A stretch of DNA of 64,000 nt, taken from the NCBI GenBank assembly GCA_016845585.1, contig JAERSO010000140.1, positions 24,670-88,669 on the forward strand, written 5' to 3'. The notes beneath the pieces were generated by a model that was given only the letters and a program-made list of their open reading frames with translations, did no database searches and had not been told where the DNA came from. This document shows, piece by piece, positions 42,854 through 52,224 of the stretch (position 1 is the stretch's first letter; each line of letters starts with the position of its first letter). Source of the DNA: Acidimicrobiaceae bacterium (lineage in GTDB: Bacteria; Actinomycetota; Acidimicrobiia; Acidimicrobiales; Aldehydirespiratoraceae). A program made the translations under genes and the position numbers.

Positions 42854-43517
42854 CGTCCCTTCCCGTTTGGTCCCGGCGGGCGATCCGCACTACGAAATCC
42901 GGATGTCGATTCTTCCTCCCGCCGGAGATCTCCAGCTCCTCCACAACCGTTCCTACGAGACGAGGGTCTACACCGACGGTACGGACATGATCGCCCGCGC
43001 TGCTCTACGCGATCTCATCCCCCCGAACTCGATGATTCCCGACGATCCCGAGCCGCTCACGATGCACCACATGATCATCGAGCTGCGAGTGGCCGTCCCG
43101 ACACTCGAGATCGTCGAGGTCAACCTCGACTTCGAGGAGTACCCCAATCACGACTGCCCATCGATCGTGCAGGCCTACGACCAGCTCATCGGGCTCAGCA
43201 TCGCCCGTGGCTTCACCCACAAGATCCGCGAACTCTTCGGCGGTCCACGCGGGTGTACCCATGTGGTTGCCCTGCTCCAGGCCGTTGCACCCGCTGTCGT
43301 TCAAGCGACATGGGGCATGGCGAGAGCCACCGGCGCCGAGGCCGGCGATTCTGGCTCCGAGAGCCAGCTGCGCAGTCTGAACACCTGCCACATCTATGCC
43401 GAGGACGGCGAGAAGATCCAGATGATTCGCCGAGGCGAGCGAACCGATCCCCCACTCTCGGTCGTTCGTCGACTGGGCGAGCTCGGCCGCGATGTCGATG
43501 ACTTCTACGACGCGTAG
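42843..43517 (+). CDS. DUF2889 family protein
   Basis: 224 residues; ATGATG at 42843-42848 gives two equivalent starts, both inside the end of the MFS gene. DUF2889 pattern: DLQLLHNRSYETRVYTDGTD, ARAALRDLIP, MHHMIIELRVAVPTLEIVEV, RELFGGPRGCTHVVALLQAV and SLNTCHIYAEDGEK. Conserved Cys and His in GGPRGCTHV and NTCHIY suggest a metal or thiol site. Members occur near aromatic or steroid degradation genes; no reaction is established. Overlap with MFS suggests a joint role. Confidence 0.8.
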   Translation: MMPDVPSRLVPAGDPHYEIRMSILPPAGDLQLLHNRSYETRVYTDGTDMIARAALRDLIPPNSMIPDDPEPLTMHHMIIELRVAVPTLEIVEVNLDFEEYPNHDCPSIVQAYDQLIGLSIARGFTHKIRELFGGPRGCTHVVALLQAVAPAVVQATWGMARATGAEAGDSGSESQLRSLNTCHIYAEDGEKIQMIRRGERTDPPLSVVRRLGELGRDVDDFYDA

Positions 43518-43532
43518 CGCCGTGCCGGGTCG

Positions 43533-45053
43533 CTAGTGCGCGGAGACGTTGCCGGTCGTCTTGCCGTGCAGGTTCTCGGCGTGACGGTTCAGGCCGACGA
43601 GGTGGGCTTCGATGCCGCGATCGGCGAACTTCGCGACCACCGCGTCGAGAGCTGCCACCGCTGATGTGTCCCAGACACGGGCACCACTCAGGTCGATCTC
43701 GACCATGTGAACCTTGACGGCGTCATAGTCGAAGGCGTGGACGAGATCGTTCGTCGAGGCGAAGAACAGTTCGCCGGTGACTGCGTACAGGCGCTCCACA
43801 CCATCGGGGTCCACGACGCTGGTGACCTTGACCACGCCGGACACGTGGCGGGCGAAGAAGACCGTCGACAGAACCACACCGGCGCCAACGCCGTAGGCGA
43901 GGTTGTGAGTGAGCACGACCGTGGCCACGGTGACGGCGACAACGAGCGATTCCGTGCGCGGTGTGGTCTTGAGCGTGACCCGCCGAACACTGCGCCAGTT
44001 GAAGGTGCCGATCGAGACCATGACCATCACGGCCACGAGGGCGGCCATCGGGATCCGGGCAACGAGGTCACCGAGACCCATGACGAGAATGAGCAGGAAG
44101 ACACCCGAGGCGAGCGTCGACAGTCGCGTTCGGCCGCCCGAGCGGTAGTTGATGACCGACTGACCGATCATCGCGCAGCCGGCCATACCGCCGAGGAAAC
44201 CGGTGGCGACGTTGGCGATGCCCTGACCACGAGACTCGAGGTTCTTGTCAGACGGCGAGTCGGTGAGATCGTCGAGCAACTGGGCGGTGAGGAGCGACTC
44301 GAGCAGGCCCACGAGGGCCAGCGTGATGGCGTACGGGAGGATGATCTGCAGCGTGGCGACCGTGAAGGGCAGGTCGGGCAGGGCGACGAACGGCAAGGCC
44401 GAGGGGAGCTCGCCCATGTCGCCGACGGTCGGGAGGTTCAGGTCGAAGTACATCGCTGAGCCGGCGAGAACCACGATCGTCACCAGGGGTGAGGGGACGG
44501 CCTTGGTGATCCTCGGCAGGCCGTAGATGATGGCCAGCCCCGCAGCGATGAACGCCAGGTTGAGCGGCAGTTGGCTCGAGTCGGCATCCTCACCATTCAG
44601 GAGGATATGCGGCACCTGCGCGAGGAAGATCAGGATGGCGAGCGCGTTCACGAAGCCGACCATGACGGTGCGAGGCACGAATCGCATGACTGACCCGACG
44701 CCGAGGTAGCCGAGCCCGATCTGGATCGCTCCGGCGAGAATCGTGGCGGCGAAGAGGTATTCGATCCCGTGGTCCTCGACGAGGGGGACGAGTACGAGCG
44801 CCATTGCCCCAGTTGCTGCCGAGATCATGCCGGAGCGGCCGCCGGCGATCGAGATGATGATGGCGATCGAGAAGGAGGCGTACAGCCCGACCTTCGGATC
44901 CACACCGGCGATGATCGAGAACGAGATCGCTTCGGGGATGAGAGCCAGGGCAACGACCAACCCCGACAGCAGCTCCGCCTTGGGGTTGGTCAGCCACTCG
45001 GCGCGGAATCGTGCGGCGCGCGTGGGCGCAGGCATCAATGCATGAGAACTCAT
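43533..45053 (-). CDS. SulP family anion transporter with STAS domain
   Basis: 506 residues from ATG 45053. N-terminal SulP membrane core: [57 protein letters not shown], and further helices to about residue 385. The C-terminal cytoplasmic STAS domain spans about 395-500 ([20 protein letters not shown] with the conserved DxSG-like loop). SulP proteins move sulfate, bicarbonate, molybdate or dicarboxylates, often with Na+. The position [20 protein letters not shown] is a signature of BicA/SulP members. Substrate unassigned. Confidence 0.9.
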   Translation of the reverse strand: MSSHALMPAPTRAARFRAEWLTNPKAELLSGLVVALALIPEAISFSIIAGVDPKVGLYASFSIAIIISIAGGRSGMISAATGAMALVLVPLVEDHGIEYLFAATILAGAIQIGLGYLGVGSVMRFVPRTVMVGFVNALAILIFLAQVPHILLNGEDADSSQLPLNLAFIAAGLAIIYGLPRITKAVPSPLVTIVVLAGSAMYFDLNLPTVGDMGELPSALPFVALPDLPFTVATLQIILPYAITLALVGLLESLLTAQLLDDLTDSPSDKNLESRGQGIANVATGFLGGMAGCAMIGQSVINYRSGGRTRLSTLASGVFLLILVMGLGDLVARIPMAALVAVMVMVSIGTFNWRSVRRVTLKTTPRTESLVVAVTVATVVLTHNLAYGVGAGVVLSTVFFARHVSGVVKVTSVVDPDGVERLYAVTGELFFASTNDLVHAFDYDAVKVHMVEIDLSGARVWDTSAVAALDAVVAKFADRGIEAHLVGLNRHAENLHGKTTGNVSAH

Positions 45054-45252
45054 TGGGGGGACCCTTGGGGGTTTGTCGAGCGACCGTCGTGTCGCCTCGG
45101 CACCAGCAAACCCAGTCGGTCCTCTTGCACCTGGCCTTGAGAGTAGAGGGCGAAGTCGGTTCGAACGGCCCGTTTCGGTGTCGCAGATGTCACAGCACCC
45201 GCACCGTCCCGGGGCATCTTCAGGTTCCGCCGTAGGATCAATAGCTGTTCTC

Positions 45253-45269
45253 ACGGGGTCTTGCCCCGT
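45253..45269 (+). promoter_or_regulatory. Leader hairpin just upstream of DEAD-box helicase gene
   Basis: Perfect 6-bp stem ACGGGG/CCCCGT with loop TCTTG, ending 17 bases before the helicase ATG. It is not followed by U residues, so it is not a standard intrinsic terminator. A hairpin this close to the start codon could affect ribosome access or mRNA stability, and DEAD-box helicase genes are often controlled through structured leaders; the role is inference. The rest of 45054-45286 contains no gene I can support. Confidence 0.35.
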
Positions 45270-45286
45270 CTACGGAAGTTGCCGCA

Positions 45287-46972
45287 ATGAGCGAGCCCAC
45301 CACCTCCGGATTCGCTGCGCTGGGTCTGCGCGACGAACTGGTCGCCACCACAGCCGCCCTCGGCTACGAAGAGCCAACCCCGATTCAGCGTCTCGCCATC
45401 CCCGAGATGCTGACCGGCCGGGACCTGCTCGGGCAGGCCGCCACGGGCACCGGCAAGACGGCTGCATTCGCGTTGCCGATCCTGAACGGCATCGAGCCCG
45501 GCGCCGCGGCCGTCCCGACAGCACTCGTCGTGGTCCCCACCCGCGAGCTCGCGGTGCAGGTGAGCGAGGCGATGTTCAAGTACGGCGCCGAGCAGGGCAT
45601 CAAGGTCGTGCCGATCTATGGCGGTCAGCCCATTCATCGCCAGCTTCAGGCACTTCGTCGCGGCGTTCACGTCGTCGTGGCCACGCCCGGTCGAGCGATC
45701 GACCACATCCGTCGCGGCTCACTCGAACTCGACGCCATCCGCACCGTCGTGCTCGACGAAGCCGACGAAATGCTCGACATGGGCTTCACCGAGGACATCG
45801 AGACGATTCTCGAGACCACGCCGGATGAACGCCAGACTGTCCTCTTCTCGGCCACGATGCCGCGCCGCATCATGGCGATTGCCGAGCGGTACCAGCGGGA
45901 TCCGCAGCAGATCAAGGCATCCAGCGAAGCCGAGGCCGACAGCAAGGCCCTCATCCGCCAGACCGCCTATGTCGTCACTCGGTACCACAAGGCCAACGCG
46001 CTCGGCCGAGTGCTCGACATGGAGGGCCCGACGTCAGCGATCGTCTTCTGCCGTACACGCGGCGAAGTCGATGAGTTGACCGCCACCATGAACGGCCGCG
46101 GCTACCGCGCCGAGGCCCTGCATGGCGGCATGGACCAGCAACAGCGCGATCGGGTGATGGGCCGGCTGCGTGACGGCACCGCCGAGCTGCTCATCGCCAC
46201 CGACGTCGCCGCGCGTGGCCTCGACATCGACACACTGACCCATGTCGTCAACTACGACGTCCCGAGCTCGCCGGAGAGCTATGTCCATCGCATCGGACGA
46301 GTCGGCCGTGCCGGGCGCGAGGGTGTGGCGATCACGCTGGCCGAACCGAAGCAGCGGCGGCTGCTCAGCAACATCGAACGGCTCACCAAGCAGACCTTCG
46401 ACATCCAGAAGGTGCCGACGGTCGGCGACCTCCGGGAGAAGCAGATCGCTGTCACCGTCGAGGCCATTCGCGAAGCCATGATGAGCGACGATCTCGAGGA
46501 CTACAACTCGGTCCTGTTCGGGCTGGCCTCTGATGGCAGCGAGCGCAACATCGCGCTTGCGGCGATAAGGCTGTTCCACCAGGGCCGGGGTGCCACCGCC
46601 GACGAGGTCGAGATCCCTGATGCCTCCGAACGCATGTTGCGCGACGACCGCCCTGGCAAAGGCAAACGCGACTTCGACAAGGGCGGCAAGCCTGGCAACA
46701 AGGGTGGCGGCAAGCAACGTGGCAACGTGGGTCCGGGTACCGGCCTGATCTTCGTCGGGCTCGGACGGAAGTCCGGCATGCGACCCGGCGACCTCGTGGG
46801 GTGCATCGCCAACGAGACCGAACTGACGGGCCGCGAGATCGGCCCGATCCGTATCACCGACAACTACTCCGTCGTCGGCGTACCCGAAGCCTCTGTCGAC
46901 AGGGTCATCAACGCCATCGGTGCCACGATGATCCGTGGCAAGAAGGCGCGCGCTCGTCGCTACGTGGACTAG
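45287..46972 (+). CDS. DEAD-box ATP-dependent RNA helicase (DeaD/CsdA-like)
   Basis: 561 residues. Motifs in order: Q motif YEEPTPIQRLAIPEML, I QAATGTGKTAAFALP, Ia VVPTRELAVQ, II VVLDEADEMLDMG, III LFSATMP, IV SAIVFCRTRGEVDEL, V TDVAARGLDI, VI YVHRIGRVGRAGREG. After the helicase core there is a basic Gly/Lys linker (DFDKGGKPGNKGGGKQRGN) and a DbpA-type RNA-binding domain (GTGLIFVGLGRKSGMRPGDL). Such proteins remodel structured RNA in ribosome assembly and cold shock. Overlaps the convergent GGDEF-EAL pseudogene by four bases. Confidence 0.93.
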   Translation: MSEPTTSGFAALGLRDELVATTAALGYEEPTPIQRLAIPEMLTGRDLLGQAATGTGKTAAFALPILNGIEPGAAAVPTALVVVPTRELAVQVSEAMFKYGAEQGIKVVPIYGGQPIHRQLQALRRGVHVVVATPGRAIDHIRRGSLELDAIRTVVLDEADEMLDMGFTEDIETILETTPDERQTVLFSATMPRRIMAIAERYQRDPQQIKASSEAEADSKALIRQTAYVVTRYHKANALGRVLDMEGPTSAIVFCRTRGEVDELTATMNGRGYRAEALHGGMDQQQRDRVMGRLRDGTAELLIATDVAARGLDIDTLTHVVNYDVPSSPESYVHRIGRVGRAGREGVAITLAEPKQRRLLSNIERLTKQTFDIQKVPTVGDLREKQIAVTVEAIREAMMSDDLEDYNSVLFGLASDGSERNIALAAIRLFHQGRGATADEVEIPDASERMLRDDRPGKGKRDFDKGGKPGNKGGGKQRGNVGPGTGLIFVGLGRKSGMRPGDLVGCIANETELTGREIGPIRITDNYSVVGVPEASVDRVINAIGATMIRGKKARARRYVD

Positions 46973-49323
46973 CCCGACGCCCGGCTGTGGCTCTGGTCGA
47001 CGATGTGAGCAGTCGCCTCGTCCGCCGGCGCGGGTCGGCCGAACAGGTACCCCTGCCCACTGTCGATACCCAGCGTGCGCAGGGCGTCGAGCTGGGCAGG
47101 TGTCTCGATCCCCTCGGCAACGATCTCGAGGCCGAGCGCATGTCCGAGGTCCGTCACCGAGGCGACGATCGTCGGATCATGCAGTTCTGCGTTGTCGGCG
47201 CTGATGAAGGCGCGGTCGGTCTTCAGGATGTCGACCGGTAGTTCACGGAGGTACCGCAGCGACGAATAGCCAGTCCCGAAGTCATCGATGGCGACACGTA
47301 CGCCCAGACCTTGCAGCGCCGCCAGCCGCTCTCCGATCGCCTCGGCATCATCGAGGAGGACACTCTCGGTGATCTCGAGGATGACCCCGTCGGGATCAGC
47401 ACCGGTCTCTTCGAGGATCGCGGCCACTGCGGTGACGAAGTCCGGGCGAGCCGGCTCTCGACCCGAGACGTTCACGGAGATCGTCAATCCCGCGTCGAAC
47501 AAACGCCAGACGGTGAGCTGACGCGCTGCGGCTCCCAGCATCCGCTGGCCGATCTCGTCGATCACTCCGAGATCCTCGGCGATGTCGATGAATTCGGCCG
47601 GTCCGACGAGCCCCACACCGGGCCGATCCCACCGGGCGAGCGCCTCGAAGCCCTTGACCCGCGTCGTTCCCAGCTCAACGATCGGCTGGTAGAGAGCGAC
47701 CAGCTCATCACGCTCCAGCCCAAGCCGAAGCGCCGCCTCGGTCTCGTGGCGGTGCGCGGCCCATTCCTGCATCTCCTGGTCGAACATCTCGTATCGGTTG
47801 CGCCCCGCAGTCTTCGCTCGATACATCGCGACATCGGCGTTCTTGAGGAGATCATCGACACTGGATTGGCCGTCGCCTTCCACCACGCCCATGCTCGCCG
47901 AGACGTCGGCGATTGTCCCTTCCACGTCGACGGGGCGGCGGAGCAGCTGCTGGATCCGGTCCACCGTCTGTTCGAGCTGTGCCCGACTGGCGACTTCCTC
48001 CAAGAGGACGACGAACTCGTCACCGCCGAACCGGGCGACGGTGTCAACGGCGCGAATGCTCCGGGCCAGTCGATCAGCGACTTGAATCAGGAGGTGGTCG
48101 CCGGCCCCGTGTCCAAGGCTGTCGTTCACGACCTTGAACCGATCGATGTCGAGGATGATGACGGCGAGCCGGGTGTCGTGGACCCGGGCCCGCTGAACTG
48201 CCGAGGCGACGCGATCGACCAGCAGCGTACGGTTCGACAGACCGGTGAGAGAGTCGTGCGTCGCCTGGAACAGCATCCGATCGGCCGCGAGTTGACGATC
48301 GATGGCGAGCGAGCCCAGCCGGACGGCGAGCCGCAAGACCGAGTCAGCGTCCGGCGGAGGCTCGACTCCCGGGGTCAGCGTCCACTCGAAGTCGCCGATG
48401 GCCATTCCTCGATCGCGGCCAGTGGAATCGACCCGGTGCAGCCGGGATCGGGCAGGTCATGACCGGTGCAGAATCGGAGGGACGCGCCGGGGAGGTGCGG
48501 CGTGATCAGAGCCACGATTCGGTCGAGTACGTCACGCATCGGCGTGTCCAGCGCCACCATCCCGAGGATCTCGGTCTGCGCGGCTGAAAGGTCTTCGGCT
48601 CGGGCCTGATCGGCTCGGGCCGCGCCATAGCGTTGTTGCTCCCGCCGCAGCGAGGACGCGGCCGACAAGAAGTTGTTCTTCAACATCCGGTGAAGCGAGA
48701 TGACGAGCAGTCCGACGAGAACGACCATCAGGCCGGCGACGACGAACTCGGTCCGGCGTGCCGTTGCCACGCCGGCCTCGAGCTCGTGAATGAGCGCGAA
48801 GTTCTCGTTTTCGGGGTAGTCGTACAGGTGCTTGGCCGACTGCACCATGACGTCGACGCTCTCGTCGAGCCGAGCGGCCTCCGGACCGTCTTCAGCCGGT
48901 CGGCCCTGGTCGAGGGTCGATCTCACCCGCTCGAAGCTGGTCGTCAGATCCGCGACGGCGGCGGCAACCTCATCGTCGACCTCGGCGCAACCCGGCGCTG
49001 CCGTTCCACGAGCGCCACCTCGAGTTCGAGATCTTGGTCGGAGATTTCGCCATCCGCCCACCGGTCGATCGCGAGCGCGAACGTCAACACCTGCCGCTCG
49101 AGACTGATCCGGTCACCGCTGACGGTCTGCAGATGAACGGTGAGGTTCGACGTCTGTGTGCTGACGTCTCGGCTGGACTGATAGCCCACCGCGGCGATCA
49201 CGGCGACCAACCCGACGAGGACGGCCAGGAGCGCGTACTGGGAGAAGGCCAGACGAACTCGACCTATCGCCGGCTCTCCAGTGGACGGCGTCTGGCTCCG
49301 CTCGGGGGCCCTCCTCCGGTCAT
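46969..49323 (-). pseudogene. Transmembrane GAF-GGDEF-EAL protein broken by three frame changes
   Basis: Four segments in different frames line up as one diguanylate cyclase/phosphodiesterase. (1) ATG 49323 overlaps the upstream lipoprotein stop but ends at TAG 49264. (2) From ~49265 a membrane helix, LAFSQYALLAVLVGLVAVIA, then a periplasmic coiled region. (3) From ~49000, FERVRSTLDQGRPAEDG, a second membrane helix VVAGLMVVLVGLLVISLHRM and the start of a GAF domain. (4) From ~48405, the rest: LDIDRFKVVNDSLGHGAGDH, ARFGGDEFVVLLEEVA (intact GGDEF), KGFEALARWDRPGVGLVG (EAL) and DDFGTGYSSLRYLRELPVDI. Part of the GAF domain seems deleted at ~48400. Segment 4 alone could still make a soluble GGDEF-EAL protein from ATG 48405. 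Confidence 0.75.
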
Positions 49324-49835
49324 CTCGCCTCGAGGTGTACCAAACTCCAGATCCACTGGTTCGTGTCGCGGCCGATCGGGCCGCTTTCGTCGGTGAACAC
49401 CACTCGAATCGGGCCGCCGTCTTCGATGGCGAGCAGTGCGCCTTCGCCCGCGAGTTCACCGCGGGTGTATGTGACCTGATAGTCGTCGAGCGCGGTCCAG
49501 ACCAGAGGGGTGTCCTGATCGACTCCGATGGCGGCCAGGACCGTATCGAGGTGCACCCCGGTGAACTCGACGTCTTGGCTGGTGAACGGTTCGAACACCG
49601 TGACGGTCGTCGTGCCCAGACTCTCGATGCCGGCAATGTCCGCCATCACTTCGTCACCGACATTCGGTTGCGCCACATCGCCCTGGACCGTGAGGACGAC
49701 GTCCCCCGAGGGTGCCGGCAACGCAGCCACTGTGGCGGTGCGCTCCACGCCCACGGTTTCGGATATGTCGGTTCCGCCACACGCCGCGAGAAACACGAAA
49801 GACATTGCGAACAGGGTGATGTGTCGAGTGTGCAT
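49320..49835 (-). CDS. Lipoprotein with molybdopterin-oxidoreductase-like domain
   Basis: 171 residues from ATG 49835; a start 43 codons earlier lacks a signal peptide. Lipobox MSFVFLAACGGTDI (Cys at about 18). The body follows the small SUOX-like/'oxidoreductase molybdopterin-binding' lipoprotein pattern: FEPFTSQDVEFTGVHLDTVL, then WTALDDYQVTYTRGELAGEG and a terminal NQWIWSLVHLEAR. The Mo-ligand Cys of true SUOX enzymes is absent, as in many such small proteins, so it probably does not bind the cofactor. Its stop overlaps the start of the broken GGDEF-EAL gene, suggesting an accessory or sensor partner. Confidence 0.65.
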   Translation of the reverse strand: MHTRHITLFAMSFVFLAACGGTDISETVGVERTATVAALPAPSGDVVLTVQGDVAQPNVGDEVMADIAGIESLGTTTVTVFEPFTSQDVEFTGVHLDTVLAAIGVDQDTPLVWTALDDYQVTYTRGELAGEGALLAIEDGGPIRVVFTDESGPIGRDTNQWIWSLVHLEAR

Positions 49836-49993
49836 GGCCGATCCCTGGAATGAACGAACTTTGTTCAGTAATCGGGTCGATCGCACTGGCCATTCGGGCA
49901 ACGTGCCGAACAGACCCTGAGGTCGGGCACCCCGCTCAACAATCGGGGCGTCCGTGCCGATCATGGTCCGGCGGGACCTGAGAGGAGCAACCC

Positions 49994-50461
49994 ATGGTCG
50001 ACATGGTGAAGAAGATCCACAAGAAGGGTGCAGAGCATCTGAACCTCGCCGAGAAGATCCAAGCGGCGGCGGTTGTACAGGCAGTCGGGCAGTTCAAGAA
50101 GCAGGTCGCCTTCGGTGCGGTCGGTGGACTCGTCGGCGCAGCGATCGGCCAGGCCATCGGCGGCAAGGCCGATGGTGCCGAGGCCGGTTCGATGGCGGAT
50201 TCGTTCCCAAGCGCCAAACAGGCGATTCTGGCCATCAGCGATCAGCGCTGGATCCTGTTCGAGCAGAGCGTCATGTCCGGCGGACCCAAGGGAGTACTGG
50301 CCGAGTGACCGCTCGACCAGATCACCGGAATCGAGCTCGAGAAGGGCAAGCTGACGAGCAGGGTCAACGTCGTGTTCTCCGATGGCTCGATCGCTCAGGT
50401 CGAGTCGGTGAAGGGCGCGAAGCCGGAGTCCCTCGCCGAGGCCGCCGCCAAGCGGCGCTGA
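49994..50461 (+). pseudogene. Conserved small protein interrupted by an in-frame UGA
   Basis: ATG 49994 (AGGAG upstream) reads KKIHKKGAEHLNLAEKIQAA, then a Gly-rich glycine-zipper-like hydrophobic piece (GGLVGAAIGQAIGGKADG) and SDQRWILFEQSVMSGGPKGV-L-A-E before TGA 50306-50308. The same frame then continues PLDQITGIELEKGKLTSRVN, VVFSDGSIAQVESVKGAKPE to TGA 50459-50461, a normal C-terminus. A WPLD sequence, Trp changed to stop by one G-to-A transition, is the natural reading. There is no Cys partner and no SECIS-like hairpin. Whole length 155 codons. PH/YcxB-like membrane-associated proteins are a possible family. Confidence 0.75.
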
Positions 50462-50494
50462 GCCAACCGCGACAGCAACACTCGCAAGCGGGTA

Positions 50495-50529
50495 GAAGAA
50501 GGCGCGCCGAGTCTCGGCGTGCCTTCTTC
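50495..50529 (+). terminator. Strong hairpin terminator
   Basis: Two 17-base arms (50495-50511 and 50513-50529) are complementary apart from one G:T pair, giving a very stable stem with a tiny loop around AGTCT. It is followed by GCGTTTGGGCT, a weak T-rich stretch. It lies 34 bases after the stop of the interrupted gene and 42 bases before the next ATG, exactly where a transcription terminator is expected. Confidence 0.75.
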
Positions 50530-50570
50530 GCGTTTGGGCTCTGCCCCTCCGACATGCCTACGATCCACGC

Positions 50571-51140
50571 ATGAGCGATCAACCGATCTCGCGATTCCCG
50601 GTGCCGGAGTTGTCCGAGCTTCCCGATGACATCCGTCTGCAGATCGAGACCGTGCAGGAGAAGTCGGGTTTCGTCCCCAACGTCTTCATCGCCCTGGCCC
50701 ACCGGCCCGATGAGTTTCGTGCATTCATGGCACTCCACGACACGCTCATGGACAAGGACGACGGTCTCTCGAGGGCCGAACGTGAATTGATCGTGGTGGC
50801 GACGAGCGCCGTCAACAACTGCATGTACTGCGTGATCGCCCATGGAGCGATCCTGCGTATCCGCTCGAAGCGGCCCCAGCTCGCTGATCAGGTCGCGCTG
50901 AACCCGTGGAAGGCGGATCTGTCGGATCGGGAGCGCAACATGGTCGACTTCGCGCTCCGCATGGTGAACGACTCAGCCTCCGTCGGCGATGACGACCTCG
51001 ACGAGATGCGCGCACACGGCTTCACCGACGACGAGATCTGGGACATCGGAGCCATCACCGCGTTCTTCGGCATGTCCAACCGCCTCGCCAACCTCTCGGC
51101 GATGCGACCCAACGACGAGTTCTACACGATGGGCCGTTGA
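50571..51140 (+). CDS. Peroxidase-related AhpD/CMD-like protein
   Basis: 189 residues. The carboxymuconolactone-decarboxylase/AhpD core has ERELIVVATSAVNNCMYCVI-A-H-G-A with the redox C-x-x-C and the His that relays protons (E-x11-C-x2-C-x3-H). N-terminus FVPNVFIALAHRPDEFRAFM and C-terminus GFTDDEIWDIGAITAFFGMS are those of the uncharacterised peroxidase-related (PMM0003-like) subgroup. It likely reduces peroxides with a thiol partner, or has a related redox role. Preceded by the terminator at 50495-50529. Confidence 0.85.
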   Translation: MSDQPISRFPVPELSELPDDIRLQIETVQEKSGFVPNVFIALAHRPDEFRAFMALHDTLMDKDDGLSRAERELIVVATSAVNNCMYCVIAHGAILRIRSKRPQLADQVALNPWKADLSDRERNMVDFALRMVNDSASVGDDDLDEMRAHGFTDDEIWDIGAITAFFGMSNRLANLSAMRPNDEFYTMGR

Positions 51141-51160
51141 GCCCCGGTCCGAGGAGATCC

Positions 51161-51892
51161 ATGACCCCCGAGAAACTGTCCGCGGCGGTCGGCACCCCGC
51201 TCAAAACCGTTGGCGGCGCGTACTACTTCCACCCGAGCTCAGTGGCGCGAAGTAAAGAACTGGGTCTCGACAGCTTCCGGTTCTACATCCTCGGCCGCGG
51301 GGGCGTCCTGGGGAATGTCGAAGCGCCGGTCATCCAGAGCGCGTTCGGTTGGTGGGCGGGTGGTCTCATCGCCAAGATGTGGAACAGCGCTCGCGAGGTC
51401 GTCGAGCCCCGTCAGGCCGCTCGCGAGCTCCTCGCGTGTGGGCACGCCATCGGCCGGACCGCCTTCGATGGCATCGACGGACTCGACGCGTTCAATGAGG
51501 CTGCCGAAACGCTGATCGCAGCGACCGACCCGGCCGCCCTCGCTCTCTATGCCGGGTACGCCGCCGAGCCGCTGCCCGCCGATGGGCCGGCCCGAGCCAT
51601 GCAGCACGCCATCACATTGCGCGAGCTCCGCGGGAGCGCTCACATCATTGCAGTGCTGGCTGCTGGCTTGACCCCACTTCAGGCTCACGCGATCAAGCGC
51701 CCGGAAATGGTGGAGACCTTCGGCTGGGCTGAAGCCCCGCCGGTCGACGACTCCCATCGCAAGGCACTCGAACGGGCCGAGGCGCTCACGAACTCGATCT
51801 GCGCTCCCGGCTATGCGGCCCTGTCCTCCGACCAGGCTGACACACTCCTCGCCGGCGCCACCGCGATGTTCGAGGCATTGCAGACCGACTGA
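51161..51892 (+). CDS. SCO6745 family protein
   Basis: 243 residues from ATG 51161, chosen because GAGGAG lies five bases before it. The family pattern is visible: TVGGAYYFHPSSVARSKELG, LDSFRFYILGRGGVLGNVEA, SAFGWWAGGLIAKMWNSARE, then ALYAGYAAEPLPADGPARAM and ELRGSAHIIAVLAAGLTPLQ. These actinobacterial all-helical proteins have a winged-helix/regulator-like look but no proven function. Twenty bases downstream of the AhpD-like gene, so probably in one transcript with it. Confidence 0.75.
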   Translation: MTPEKLSAAVGTPLKTVGGAYYFHPSSVARSKELGLDSFRFYILGRGGVLGNVEAPVIQSAFGWWAGGLIAKMWNSAREVVEPRQAARELLACGHAIGRTAFDGIDGLDAFNEAAETLIAATDPAALALYAGYAAEPLPADGPARAMQHAITLRELRGSAHIIAVLAAGLTPLQAHAIKRPEMVETFGWAEAPPVDDSHRKALERAEALTNSICAPGYAALSSDQADTLLAGATAMFEALQTD

Positions 51893-51936
51893 CCCGTTCG
51901 ACTACCGTTTGCCCGACATCAACCAGGAGTTCCACC

Positions 51937-52224
51937 ATGGCCGCCTACCTCATCGGCAACTATGACGTCACCGACCTCGCCGGATACCGCGAGTACCAAC
52001 AGAATTCGGCGCCGATCCTCGCCGGCGGCGGCAAGCTCCTGGTTCTCGACAAGGCGTCGGAGGGCAAGGAAGGCACGGCCGGCCACATGACTGTCGTGAT
52101 CGAGTACCCTGACAAGGACGCCGCGATCGCGGCGTACGAGTCCGAGTCATACCAGGCCGTCGTCGGAATGCGGCTCGGGGCCACGGAGAACGGCCGCCTC
52201 GTCATCGTGGACGGTTTCGGCTGA
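51937..52224 (+). CDS. DUF1330 family protein
   Basis: 95 residues from ATG 51937 (CCAGGAG upstream). Full DUF1330 pattern: AYLIGNYDVTDLAGYREYQQ, NSAPILAGGGKLLVLDKASE, TVVIEYPDKDAAIAAYESES, YQAVVGMRLGATENGRLVIV. A dimeric alpha/beta barrel of unknown function, often near stress genes. Its last 78 bases overlap the convergent LLM oxidoreductase gene. Complete and ordinary in length. Confidence 0.88.
   Translation: MAAYLIGNYDVTDLAGYREYQQNSAPILAGGGKLLVLDKASEGKEGTAGHMTVVIEYPDKDAAIAAYESESYQAVVGMRLGATENGRLVIVDGFG

Noticed and set aside
50306..50308. UGA at 50306 as a second selenocysteine codon
   Set aside because: No nearby Cys, no family selenoprotein, no hairpin with a G-rich loop directly downstream; a Trp codon changed by one base is simpler.
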